NCBI GenBank assembly: GCA_963693365.1
Contig: CAVNZM010000004.1
Span: 2,666,001-2,730,000, forward strand
Origin: Amoebidium appalachense
Lineage: Eukaryota > Ichthyosporea
DNA length: 64,000 nt
Direction of reading: 5' to 3'
Shown: one piece after another, positions 1 through 22,366 of the stretch
Layout: every line of letters begins with the position of its first letter
How positions within the stretch are numbered: the stretch's first letter is position 1
The notes under the pieces: generated by a model
Databases searched by the model: none
Told to the model about the DNA's origin: nothing
What the model saw: only the letters and a program-made list of their open reading frames with translations
Translations under genes and position numbers: made by a program

Positions 1-290
1 TTACGAGCCAACTCTACCCTCTTTTCGACCATGTGGGAAAACATAACACCAGCAGAATTAACCGGAACACCAAGATATTTGTATTCTGGAACTATAGGTA
101 CAGGTTTAGATGACAATGTAAATGTGTGTAAATTAATATGTTGGCTATATCAGGTACAAGAACACCACATTTGTCTATGTTAAGGATCATAAGGTTTGCA
201 TTATTGACACACACGAGCTCTGTCAGCCCTAGCAAGAACACACAGCTATCATAGGCACACAGGTACCATCAGGAGTGCACCTTCACAAGC
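1..290 (-). pseudogene. Decayed non-LTR (LINE-type) reverse transcriptase fragment
   Basis: Read on the minus strand, one frame gives AYDSCVFLLGLTELV followed by NNANLMILNIDKCGVLVPD. After a frame change it gives PVPIVPEYKYLGVPVN and then a helix-like stretch reaching the window edge. The order 'A(Y)DD-like box, then LN.DKCGV, then YKYLG(V/I)' is the palm-to-thumb spacing of LINE reverse transcriptases. The expected YADD box is degraded and at least one frameshift separates the blocks, so this is a fossil cut by the window start. What is seen is the motif order; the family assignment is from general knowledge. No other part of the element is recognisable downstream. Confidence 0.45.
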
Positions 291-1805
291 ACCAATATGC
301 GACTCGACCTTGGCGATGGATAGTGCCGGAGCACAGTCAAACAAAGAGAAAGAGACGCACGCACGTGTATGGACACACGTGTACATGTATCGGTGTGTAC
401 AGACACGCACACAATGAATACATGACATTGTTGGCAATCATTAGAGTCAGCGGCATCATTCATGACACATTGTTGAACAGATGTCTTGTTCACAGTCATG
501 GGGGGCCGGGAGAGGTTGAGGAAGCCTTGAATTTTGGTTCGCTCGTGGTGGTGGTGTCGACCGGCAGTGAGTGGGTAGCCGCGGCCGGATGGCCCAAGGA
601 GGAAGGGGAACGAAAGGGGGAGGGGCTCAGGGGGGTTGTTGGGAGGGGGGAGGGGGTTGTTGGGAGGGGGGGGGAGGGGGGAGGGGGCGGGGGGGGGGGG
701 GGGGGGGGGGGGGGGAGGGGGGGGGGGGGGGGGGGGGGGGACGAGCCCACGCTTACGGGCATGCCGGCAGGTGGCTGAGGTGAGGCTGTTACACGGCAGA
801 CCCGCCCGAGTCTTAAGACCCTCACTTTGTGTGTGTGAGGCGTTGGAATCTGCCCGGGCTACGTGAGCCTACATAGACTCCGCAGATGATTGGCTCCGTT
901 GGTTTTGTTTTGCCCCCCCTCTGTGAAAAAGATTAGAAAGTCTGAGAAGTTAGGTGGACTCCCCCAATCCTAGCTTGCTCAAGTTTCCCGCAGGTATGTA
1001 ATAAGCATCGCATATGTGTGCAACAATATGTTCGACAAAAAAAAAAAAAGGGTGAAATATATGGTGTAATTCGCCTTTTAGCGAAACACTGTCGCTTGAA
1101 TATGCGACCTAACTTGATGCTACGACGATAAACATATTAGTCAAGAATTTCCTTTTCTGTCGGGAGCCCAATCAAATGCGCCAGTGCTAATGGAGAATGC
1201 ATGCCACGGTCCTGCAACCAATCGGAGCCATCCATCTTTGATAAAGCTATAAACAATAGTCAACCATCGGGCTAGTAATCGGCGATTCAATTATCCCGCC
1301 CTTTTAACTTCCGGACAGAGAACCGAGAAGGCGGCATAACGAAAGCGTCACAAAATACAAACAGAGCCACAAAAAGATTACAATATAGCAATAATATATA
1401 TGCTTAAAGCTTTTTTTAAAAACGATATTGCATAGTTTTAATTATGTATCTATTTTTCAGCATCTCAAAGCTAATGAGAGGGGAATACTTTAGTAAGGCG
1501 CCTTGCGATTGGTACTATATCATTAATCTGTTTGTGACATTTTCTGTGAATACCGGCACCCCAGGGGGCTGTAACAAAACCCGCCCACATACTCATAACT
1601 GTTGTGTCAGCCTCAGCTGCCGTCAAGACACCACGTTTGTACGACAACTTAGTCATACCTTGGCAAGAGTTCCTTTTACTTGATACAATAGACAACTGTA
1701 TAACATCATCACAAAAAACAACCTCAATACTTCTCTCTTCGTGCACACTCTCACCTCCTTTTTTATAGCATATAGTTGCTCATCCTTAGCATCCTTCACA
1801 TCAAA
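291..1805. other. Intergenic: G-rich tract and non-coding sequence upstream of the cyclin
   Basis: Positions about 617-740 are an almost pure G tract with scattered A and T, which creates long spurious Gly (+) and Pro (-) frames. The rest is AT-richer unique sequence. A pyrimidine stretch ending in TTTTTTATAG (about 1758-1768) could be a 3' splice site of a 5' non-coding exon for the cyclin. I see no gene here. Confidence 0.5.
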
Positions 1806-2558
1806 ATGCTTGTCGGACGTCTCCCATCCAACGTACCCTGCCGTCCAGGCTGTACTGAGGTAGCCCCTCACGTGTGCCTGCATGGCCACGAGTCAGTTAT
1901 GAAAGTTTCTGTGCGGCACCCGCTTGCAGATGACGGCCCGCTACCACAACATCTGGCCTCCCGGTCCAAATACGTGCCCAGTGTGACATATTCTCACCCG
2001 CTGTCATACAACGGAACTCACACTAAACCTTTCGCACCGGCACCCATTCCCACCTCTCCCTCGTCCCTCATCGAAGCAACACCCTCCAGCGGTCCACTCT
2101 CCCACCTGGTTATGCGTTTTACAATTCGCTGTGAGGCGAAGAGTGGTTTCCTGGGGCAGACCTCTCTTTCCCCCTACCTCTACCTTCTCCTTCAGCGCAC
2201 ACGTGTGTCCAACGCATCCGTAGCGCTTGCACTGTGGTATGTGCACAGGCTATGCGACCTCGCCAAGCCGTTCCCGCGCGAAGAGGAAATTTGTGGGCAC
2301 TGCCTTGCCACAACGTGTTTAATGTTGGCCGAAAAATTCCTTCAGGATGGAGATCTCCCTACGCGCCGATGGGCCGAAGCGGCCGGGTGGACAATGAAAG
2401 ACGCGAACAGGATGGAGAGACAGGCATTGAAGGCACTCGACTACAACCTGTTTGTTTCCCCCGAGACCTTCCAAGAATTCTTGCAGTTGTATAAGCACGA
2501 TCCTCACCGTGTTCTCTGGGAGACCCAGCAGGGCCAGCCCCAGGCCGTCTACCGATGA
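1806..2558 (+). CDS. Cyclin of the PCL/PHO80 (PHO85-partner) type
   Basis: The product is 250 aa from the ATG at 1806; the frame is open a little further upstream but without an earlier ATG. The first ~110 residues are low-complexity, rich in Pro, Ser and His, with no recognised domain. A single cyclin box spans about residues 121-228. It starts SPYLYLLLQRTRVSNASVAL, continues with CLATTCLMLAEKFLQDGDLP and ends MERQALKALDYNLFV. The conserved cyclin-box Lys (about K177 in AEKFLQ) and the Glu of the MERQ helix (about E204) that contact a kinase are both present. The pattern 'NDxxxxxRxWAExxG...N.ME...L..LDYxL' is that of Pcl/PHO80-like cyclins rather than A/B/D types. The expected role is binding and activation of a PHO85/CDK5-like kinase. 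There is no second cyclin fold, as is usual for this family. Whether a 5' exon exists is unclear. Confidence 0.83.
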   Translation: MLVGRLPSNVPCRPGCTEVAPHVCLHGHESVMKVSVRHPLADDGPLPQHLASRSKYVPSVTYSHPLSYNGTHTKPFAPAPIPTSPSSLIEATPSSGPLSHLVMRFTIRCEAKSGFLGQTSLSPYLYLLLQRTRVSNASVALALWYVHRLCDLAKPFPREEEICGHCLATTCLMLAEKFLQDGDLPTRRWAEAAGWTMKDANRMERQALKALDYNLFVSPETFQEFLQLYKHDPHRVLWETQQGQPQAVYR

Positions 2559-2851
2559 TTTATGAGAGAGTGAATGATGTTCGCAATTGGATCTCAAAGT
2601 GGGTTAGAGAGTTTACATCATCGTAAGGGGTTAAGGAAAAAACGAATTGATGGTATGTGTAGCGCTGTGCGCTCTAGTTCCTGAAATGCGAAAACATAGC
2701 GAGGCAGAAACGGCCTAGCCTAACAATTGTAGATACATGTGAAAGTAGTACGTAGAGATAAAACGAGTAAATGCTCTTGCCGCCGTCCGGGTTGCTGAGG
2801 GTGCAGGCAGCTGGTCTGCTTGAGTACGAATGGAACGAACAGAAAAAAACT

Positions 2852-2857
2852 AATAAA
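2852..2857 (+). promoter_or_regulatory. Likely poly(A) signal of the cyclin gene
   Basis: An exact AATAAA lies about 290 nt after the cyclin stop codon, in an A-rich stretch. It is the first canonical signal downstream. Confidence 0.5.
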
Positions 2858-2880
2858 ACGGCACGTTGATTTCAGAAAAA

Positions 2881-3180
2881 CAAATCTGCATCAATGGGCA
2901 ATGACATGCATCTATGTAGTGAAGCACTAGCTCTATGTAGTGAAGCACATGTTTAAGTTGTGAAGCACATGCATAAACATCACCACACAGTATTTATGAA
3001 AGTAGTGCCAGCACATAAACATCAAGAAAAATACACAAATATTGAAGCACATAACACATTTGCTCTCGATACAGTATGTTCGAGTAGTGAATTATAACAC
3101 ACAGGAAGATGAATGTGCAAGTAGTGAATCATAACAACAGAAGAAGATAAATGTGCAAGTAGTGAATCATAGCACATTCA
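2881..3180. repeat. Degenerate short tandem repeats (TAGTGAAGCAC / AGTAGTGAATCATA units)
   Basis: Two related irregular arrays are visible. The first repeats TGTAGTGAAGCAC-like units (about 2915-2975). The second repeats GCAAGTAGTGAATCATA with an intervening GAAGATAAAT-like spacer (about 3075-3180). Units are diverged. They have no coding potential. Confidence 0.6.
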
Positions 3181-14424
<11,244 letters not shown>

Positions 14425-17300
14425 GTGTGCGGTTGGCGTTCGGGGGGGGGGGGTGTTTCCGTGTGGGTGTTCGTCGTTACATGCAGGTGCCCGTGTGCTT
14501 TGGCTTGGCTCCCGGTGCCGAGCTGTGATGGTGCTGTAGAAAAGTAGTCAATTGATAACCTAAGAAAAACATGGTTTCCCGATTACCATTACCACACACA
14601 TCATTCACACCCTCTGAATCCCACCCAACAACTCTCATTCTCCCCCCCCCCCCCCCCCCCCCCCCTCCCCCTCCCCCCCCCCCCCCCCCCCCACCCACCC
14701 ACCCACCCACCCAAAACACACACACACACACACGAACACACACATACACATACATAGACACACGGAGACACACACAGAGAACACACACAAACACCACCCC
14801 ACCCCCCATCGCTTCCCGTCCTCCCCCCCCCCCCCCCCCCCCCCCCCCCCACACACACACACCCTACCCACATCCCCCTTCTCCCCCCTCCCCCCCCCCC
14901 CCTTCACCCCCCCTCCCCCCCCCCCCCCCCCCCCCCGCCCGTCTTCCCCTCCCTCTCCTCTTCCACCACCACCTCCCCCCCCCCCCCCCCTCCCCCCACC
15001 TCCCCTTTCCACCACCATCACCGCCACTCACCAGCCCCAGTTCCACAAAAAACCAAAAAAATGGTGCAGGTATATGCACCCTCCTGCACACATACTCCCA
15101 TGTTCCCCCACACACACGCTCAACCAGCCAGCAGCCTCAGCCACCACTCCCCCCCCCCCCCCCCCCCCCCTCCCCCCCCTCTACCCCCCTTTCCCCCTCC
15201 TCCGGCACTCATTTAGAAACACACAAACATACATAAACATAAACACACAAATTTGCATGCGCATGCATGTGTTTTACAGAAGCAAAACTTTGTGTTATTA
15301 CTAAGGAAAGAAACAGAAGAGATGTAACCTAAAAGTGTTGCAAAAGGAAAGAGGAACCAATGTGGAAGCAAACGTGGGTCGAGAGAATTTTGGAAGAATT
15401 TTGTTTTGTCATATTTCTTGAGAACCCGACACACTAATTCTTTCAAGGGAACAAAGGAAAAGAAACCTGCATCTGATGTATGCTGTAGGTTAGAGACGGA
15501 CGAACAAGAGGACAGTTTATTGGATTTTTTAGTAACAAGGCACAACAAGGAAACGCACAGTACTCCCAAGGAAAACATACGCACCTAAGAGTTTAAGAAA
15601 ACGAAAAAAAAGGGAGAGACATCCTCTGAAGGAAGTGCAGGCGGAACACTCCTGTGAGTAAAGAAATGTGGATTGCATTGTTGAACAAGAGAAATGGCAA
15701 CAAAAGCAAAACTTCCTTACCAAGTCTCTGGCGGGCATCAACAAGGCCTCATCGACTTCGAATGTTTTTGATTTGATACGGGCCACACGTGCAAATTACA
15801 CTTGCAACACACAGCCTCAGAAATAGATCCTTGTGACAAGACGAAACAACGTTACAAGACATCGGCATCTCATGTTCTAGCCTTATGCAAATGCATTCTA
15901 CTATTTCTCTACCCTCTCTCTTTTGTTCCCACTTTCTCCTCCTCTTGCTTCGTATGCCTATGTGTGTGTGTAACCAAGACCTCCCATAAAGCCCCCTCAT
16001 ATAGAAGTGCTTTGTAGGAGGCCTTTTTCTGTTGGGAAACTGTCGGACAGGTCGCGCGATTCAAGTGCTTTTGGCGCGCTAATGCATCCACTAAACCTCC
16101 GGCTCAATTCGGCTCAGACATTTTCGCTCAATTTGCAACATTTAAATTTTGTATTGTGTAAAGGCTTTAGCAAGTTGCTTCTAATATTAGTAACCTTGCT
16201 AGGCCTACTTTTGATTCAAAAAAATTCTTTTACTTTTGCGCTTGCAACTAGCTTTCACTGCTCTTATTTTGGGGTAAAATAAGGCATCTTATTGCATGGA
16301 CGAGAGCCTTATAATCATTGATAATCATAATAATACTATTTGTGAATTCTTTGCAGCTTGCAAACCTGGTTCTGGGGGAAAGTATTACATACAGGTGATT
16401 GGTTAAGTCTTTTGCGTAAAAAGTTCTTTGAAAGTTCTTCTACATTACCGAGTAGCGGTTTAGTAATTCTTGAATATCAAGAATATGAGCTTTTGTCTTT
16501 TTTTTATCTTGACTGGGATTTATTGATCAGTGGTCCAGTGGATATGAAGGCAACGTGCAGCCACAAGCTACATGACCACCAAAATAACCGACTTCGAAAG
16601 AGCCACAGCGATGAAATAATAAAATTAAACAAGTGACCAAAGGACATCAGCGGGCAAAGGTACAAGTGCACGTGTATGCGTGAAACTAGTTTGCTCCAAC
16701 TAGTCATATGCAGCGATGAAGACCAGGCCACACTCCGCAAGAAGACATAATACTGCTGCCCCCCAACAGGCCCCCCTCAAAACCTACCGGGGCACAGCAA
16801 GCAAGTCAGCCATTTAAAGAGCAATGCAGACCAAATCCGAGCGAGAAAACAATCCCCACGGGCCAGACCCCTAGAAAACCCGCAGAAGCTGTCTCTAACT
16901 CTTTGATAAGGTGTCCTAGTTGTGGCAAAACACAGAGGAAAACACAACTACGGAATGCATGCAAGCAAACCCAGTCATTGCCATACTGCTGAAGGCTGAA
17001 AACACAGCAGCCACAAGGAAAGCTCCTCGACGACCCAGTAGCTACCTCTCCACTCACGCAGCGCAGAAGCAGTTGAAGAAGTTGCAGCAGCCCACCGCCA
17101 ATAGCTCGCGTAGCAGCGTAGATAGCGTGTAGAAGTTACCGTAAGTTGTAGTGGGCCACCAGATGTCGAAGAAACCACTCCTCTAGCGAGAAACTCCACG
17201 GAAGGGAGATGTCCCCACACTCTCACAGCAGTAGGAATAGACAAGGCCGCACTACACACACACAGTGTCACGTTCCCCTGAGTGGGACCCCTTCCCACCA
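14425..17300. other. Intergenic region between the two coiled-coil gene copies, first part
   Basis: The first ~120 nt upstream of exon 1 are shared with the other gene copy (TGTGATGGTGC ... AAAGTAGTCAAT), so the duplication includes the 5' flank. Poly(C) tracts fill 14642-15180. From 15.2 to 17.3 kb the DNA is unique and of ordinary composition, with short open frames on both strands. I find no recognisable product and no convincing exon chain there. Confidence 0.5.
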
Positions 17301-17698
17301 CAAAAAGAAAAAACGAAAGCCTTTATATACCTGTTATGGTGAAGAATCGGGAAAGAAAGTTGACGTGACAGCTAAGAGATCGAAGTAAAAGTGAAGTCCA
17401 CAAAACGAAAAAACGAAAGCCTTTATATACCTGCCATGGTGAAGAATCGGGAAAAAAAGTTGACGTGACAGCTAAGAGATCGAAGTAAAAGTGAAATCAC
17501 AAAAAGAAAAAACGAAAGCCTTTATATACCTGCCATGGTGAAGAATCGGGAAAAAAAGTTGACGTGACAGCGAAGAGATAGAAGTAAAAGTGAAGTCCAC
17601 AAAAGAAAAAAACGAAAGCCTTTATATACCTGCCATGGTGAAGAATCGGGAAAAAAAGTTGACGTGACAGCTAAGAGATTGAAGTAAAAGTGAAGTCC
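17301..17698. repeat. Four tandem copies of a ~100-bp unit
   Basis: Units start at 17301, 17401, 17500 and 17600, are 99-100 nt long and differ at only a few positions each. Every unit contains TTTATATACCTG, then an ATG that opens a 10-codon frame (MVKNREKKLT, or MVKNRERKLT in the first) closed by the TGA inside TTGACGTGACAGC. TATA-like and CRE-half-like (TGACGTGA) words therefore recur every 100 nt on the plus strand. Confidence 0.95.
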
Positions 17699-17848
17699 TC
17701 AAACTTTTGTCACCCCCTTTTTCATGATTGCTATGAGCTAAAACACCCCTTAAATCAAATTACTGGATATCGTTTCTGAATCTGGGAAAAGGTACAGGGT
17801 CAACAGGGTTTGAAAGCATTCACCTAAAGGAGCCTGGCTCAGTCAAGC

Positions 17849-17929
17849 CCACGGCCATCTAGAAACAACTGAGTTCACTGAGAAAACCACAACCATCTAG
17901 AAACACCGGTGTTTCTAGATGGCCGTGGT
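17849..17929. repeat. 30-nt perfect palindrome with an extra upstream arm
   Basis: Positions 17893-17922 form a perfect palindrome centred on ACCGGT, with arms CCATCTAGAAACACC. A further 19-nt arm at 17849-17867 is an exact inverted copy of 17910-17928, so two mutually exclusive hairpins are possible. It lies about 150 nt after the 100-bp tandem array. Confidence 0.9.
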
Positions 17930-18995
17930 CAGGGCAGGCCGTGCACATGTGAGGAGGAGGCCTTGAGATGTGGGGGCGTCACGAACTGTATGCGGCTAGC
18001 ATTATGTAGGTTTACTGGCTGATAGAGCAGTGCACGTGAAGCTAAGATGATCAATAAGCTTCAAGAAGTTAGTGCACACCTCAAAGAAGGTTCGTCTTTC
18101 ACTTCAGAGAAAGTCTCTTAGTACAGCACTAAACCCCTCTATAACCTACGGCCTGCATATAGGACACCTGATTTCCGTGCATGCAAGTCATGCTCACCTG
18201 TTCGTGATTAAAGCGAAATTTAATAGCTTATAAAAATGAATATGGCAAATATATAGTGGTAGCTTCATGATAGTGGGCATGCATATGGCACATGCATACT
18301 TGGCACATGCATGCTGGTAGCTTCTTGGCAGTGGACATGACATATGCATTAAGATACAGATGCGATTTCGATCACCTTTCAATCCATCCTGAATCGGAGG
18401 GTTTTATTTTATTTTATTTGATAGGTGCATTCTATTATTTAGGTGCCTTCTATTAAATAGGTTCCTCCTGATAACTCTTTTGCTCTGTGATTGCTTCATG
18501 ATAGTTGACCTGGCGCCTTTCATACTGGTATCTTTAACGTCGTGGAGAACACATACTGGATGCTTCATGGACGTAGAATCTGCAAGAAGGTCTAGCTGGC
18601 CAAAGGTGCTCAATATGATCGTCGTCCATGCTACCAATTACTACATATATGCATGTTTCACACATGCACCACGTGCATTCGCCAGCTTGATAAAGATCTA
18701 TTTTGATCGATCCTGCAGTTGTTTTGTATATGTTGAATTTTTGTACATGTAGTGTTATCCCGGGGAAGGAATAGTGCCTGAGCTGCGCCAGGTCCTGCAC
18801 ATAATTCTTTGTGAAATCAAGCCAAGACCATTTTGTGATAAAGTATATATATAGTCACCACGGTACAGGGTGACGGGTAAACCTGCCAGGGAGAGGAAGC
18901 CCGGCTTGAGGAAGGGCTGAAGGGGAAAGGGCCAAATCTCTTGCATACCCGCGGAAGTGTGGGAGGGGGGGGGAAGGGGGAGGGGGATTTAAGCG
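17930..18995. other. Intergenic, nothing recognised
   Basis: Unique AT-rich sequence with short frames only. Imperfect direct repeats of GCATATGGCACATGCATAC type occur around 18278-18330. I see no gene. Confidence 0.5.
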
Positions 18996-19591
18996 CTAAC
19001 AGTCACTATGCATTCCTCCAGTATGTATGTGCATGCTTGTGTGTTGATGTTTGGAAAGGGTCCCCGGGGGAGGGCCCCGTGGGGTGGGGTTTTTTTTTGT
19101 TTGTTTATTTGTTTTTTTCTTTTTTTCTTTTTTTTTTTTTTTTTTTTTTTTGGGGGAGGGGGGGGGGGGGGGGAGGGGGGGGGGGGGGGGGGTGAATTCC
19201 AGAGTCCTAACCACCTGGTTAACTCTTGATTCAATGTATGTCAATATCGGACAAAGGCCAGGTGAAGTGAAAGGCAGAGGGAACCGAGGGCGGGGGAGGG
19301 GGGGAGGAGGGGAATTGGTTGTCCCTAGGGCCTTCCAGAGCAGCACGAAAGTTGGTTGGGGAAGGGTGGTTATATCCGTGGCATACTCTTCGAAGGCAGT
19401 GGTGACCGGGGAAAGGTGCTCTGGCGAAGCAAAATCGTCAAAGACAGACGGGCTGATGGGCCCGGGGCCATTGTGAAAAGTCGACACATTATAGTTCGGT
19501 GATGCCCGGAGAGAAAGGCCATGTTTCTGTTGTGTGTCTGTAACAGTTGTTAGATGGTTTCCGTCCGTGCGATTTCTCTTGGTTTTGATGG

Positions 19592-19735
19592 GGGGTGGGT
19601 CTTGTGTCGGTGCTGGGCGTTTGTTCGGGGGGGCTGGCTTGGGGGGGTGGGGGGGTTGGTTGCTCTTCTTGGAAGTCGTGAGATCTCTGCGTGCCGTCGG
19701 CTTGACCTTGGGAGTAGGGGCGGGTACCTGTGTAG
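19592..19735 (-). other. Near-identical tract shared with 11211-11355
   Basis: These ~145 nt, covering the exon 3 start and its acceptor in both gene copies, differ at about two positions, while the flanking exon and intron sequences are strongly diverged. Purifying selection alone would not also preserve the silent sites. Recent gene conversion is a reasonable explanation. Confidence 0.6.
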
Positions 19736-19801
19736 ATAATGTGTGTGTTTGTGTGTGTGTGTGTGTTATGTGTGTGTGTTTTTCAGTTTGCGGGCGTGTT
19801 T

Positions 19802-19864
<63 letters not shown>

Positions 19865-19922
19865 CGTGCGTGCGTGTTTGTGTGTGTGTGTGTGTGTGTG
19901 TGCGTGTGTGCATGCGTGCGTG

Positions 19923-19961
<39 letters not shown>

Positions 19962-20454
19962 CAAAATTGTGTGTGTGTGTTCGTGTGTGTGCATGCACGT
20001 GTGCTCAGGTGGCAGTTTTCATGCACAGGTGCATGGCCTCTGGAAAGGTACTACGTTTATAACGGAATGATCAAAGAGGGAAAGGAAAGGAAAGAGTTTG
20101 GGAAGTTCTAAAAATGCGGGTAGGTGGGGTGGGGGGTGGGTGGGGTGGGGTGGGGGGGGGGGGGGGGGGCACGGTTTCAAATTTTGCACAAGTTGGATGG
20201 TTCGACTTTCCTGTAGGATAAATAGAATTTACCAACGTATTACGCTATGTGGTAGAAACGTAGCCTGCAGGCCTTGTTGGGGCCATAAGCACAGCATGGT
20301 GTGCAATAAAGAAAAGGCAAGGCTTGGAGGGTGGAGGAATAAACAAGCATGATATGATTGAACCCAAAAGCTGGTGGGAAAGTGCAAAAAGTAATCATTC
20401 GGGGTAATCCTAGTAAACTGTTCTAAGCAAAACGGGGGAGGAGCTGCAGGCAGG

Positions 20455-20458
<4 letters not shown>

Positions 20459-20514
<56 letters not shown>

Positions 20515-20617
20515 GGGGGGTAAGGATACATTCAGAGCACGAAGCATTTTTTCATTCATCCATGCAGAGTGCGACACGCAAATAAAGAGTATGCATCGTA
20601 TGCAGAGCCCATCCTCG
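20459..20617 (-). repeat. 5'-truncated copy (F) of the intronic element with poly(C)-poly(A) tail
   Basis: On the minus strand the copy starts GAGGATGGGCTCTGCATACG and shares GCATACTCTTTAT with copies A and E. It ends in C28 that passes directly into A33. It lies in intron 2 of coiled-coil gene copy 2, in the sense orientation of that gene. Confidence 0.65.
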
Positions 20618-20907
20618 GGAAGAGGGGGAGGAGGGGGAGGGGGGGGGGGGGGGGGAGGGGGGGGGGCTGGTTCTGCGCTTGAGAAGTCATTCTTTTCTTT
20701 CTTTTTTTTTTTTTTCCTTGTTGAAAGAGCGCGTGGGCAAGGGGCAGAAAGCCAGAGAAGGAGCAGTGGCCTTATGGGGAGCCGGGGACAAACACACGAG
20801 GGCACATTCCTCTGGCCAGCCCTACACTCCTCCCTACACACAGCTCCCTTTTGCTGAAACATGTATTCTCCTACCTCTTGACCTCCTCCCCCTCCCCCTC
20901 CCCCCTC

Positions 20908-20953
<46 letters not shown>

Positions 20954-21546
20954 AAACATGCACCCTGTCCACCCACCTCCTTCCTAGCGGGCATATATGA
21001 GCAATCGGTATGTCCCCAGGGCTGCGGTCCAAATTTGCAAACAAGTCACCGAGGGTTTCTTCTGCCCAGTCATCCGTCGCCACCAGTCTTTCCCCCTCGT
21101 CTTCAAACTCAAGTTGCAACGTGAAGTCACCCAGCTCCAGTAGGTAGACAGCACTCGAGGTCTCAGTCTTCGCCTAATGTATTGGAATGTTGTTTAACGG
21201 AGGAGGGGGGAAGAAGGGTGGGTGGGTGGGGTGGGGTGGGTGGGGGGGGGGGGGGGGAAGAGAAGGGATTGGTAGGTAAGGGGAGAAGGGGCCCCGGGGG
21301 GGGGGGGGGGGGAGGGGGGGGAGGGGGGGAGGAAGGGGGGAGGAGGGGGGGGGGGAGGGGGGGCTGCGAGGGGTAGCTGGTGCCTAGGAGGGGGGCAGGA
21401 ATGAAGTAAGGATTGGGCTTTGTAAGTAACAGCCTTCGGATTGGGTCGATAGCTAGAGCGAGGTTGGGGTTAACGAGGCAAAATGTTTTTTTTCCAACTT
21501 CCATTTTCTTTCTTCGTTTTCTTTCTCCCTCTTTTTTCCCTTTTTT

Positions 21547-21579
<33 letters not shown>

Positions 21580-21814
21580 TAGTTAGGCGAATACTGAAAT
21601 AGATGATTTCTATTGCGGGATGGGAGGCCGGGGAGAGGGGGGGGGGGGGGGAGGGGAGGGAGGGAGGGATAAAAGCGTGTGTATAGATGTGTGCTTGTAT
21701 GTGCTCACACACAAAAGCTATGTTTGTGTGTGTGATTTTTTGTTCAGGTCGTGCAAAAAAACTACAATATCAATTTGCGAAGAAAACAAGACATCAAACA
21801 AGGAAGGTTGGGGG

Positions 21815-21855
<41 letters not shown>

Positions 21856-22366
21856 TTATAGAAAAGAATTGAGAACTCAGGAGAGGAAGACAGGGAGGAA
21901 CTTCAAGAAAAGAAACGACAGAGGGTGTTCGGAATAACAAAAAGAAATCATAAAAAACACAGGTTTTTTTTTGGCCATCCAAAATGGTACTATCTGATCC
22001 AGACTATTTGGCAGGGATTACGCAAAGATGGGCCATTCTAAATGGACAATGCACATTGGATTATCCAAACTATATGGGATGGATCAATCTTAATCAAAAG
22101 AAAAAACAAAACAAAAAAACGATCTAAGATGAATTATTTAGAGGTGATTATTCAGAACGCAAAGAGTATATCACCACACGCACCTGTTTCCTCCTCATAG
22201 ACGGATACCATCTGAGCAGGTGCTGCCTGAGCTCCTGCAACAGCCACGACAGATTCTTCCCCTTGATAAACTCCCATCTTTTCTCCAAATCGTTAATTTG
22301 CACCCCGTAAGGTAAACTTTCGAACCTGACTCGAAGCATGGTCCTTATATTATTCTCGGTAGCCAT

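Larger units (their letters stand above)
18996..22366 (-). pseudogene. Tandem copy 2 of the coiled-coil gene, lacking the coiled coil and frameshifted
   Basis: Exon 1 (22184-22366, 61 codons, MATENNIRTMLRVRFESLP), exon 2 (20977-21173) and the start of exon 3 (from 19727, VPAPTPKVKPTARR) match copy 1 with the same splice borders. Exon 2 is 197 nt instead of 198: one base is missing near its 3' end (copy 1 reads ATTGTTCAATTC, copy 2 ATTGCTCATAT). Splicing as in copy 1 would therefore put exon 3 out of frame. Exon 3 itself stays open in the ancestral frame to 18996. It is near-identical to copy 1 for ~145 nt, then diverges, and it ends in Pro/Lys repeats without any coiled coil. Either it is a pseudogene, it uses a different splice site, or the missing base is a sequencing error. 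The retained open frame keeps the pseudogene call uncertain. Confidence 0.6.

Noticed and set aside
15529-15786. Minus-strand exon ending in GCCAGAGACTTG|GTAAGG
   Set aside because: The donor is good and the peptide looks plausible, but a stop lies just upstream with no AG between, and no linked exon or start codon was found.
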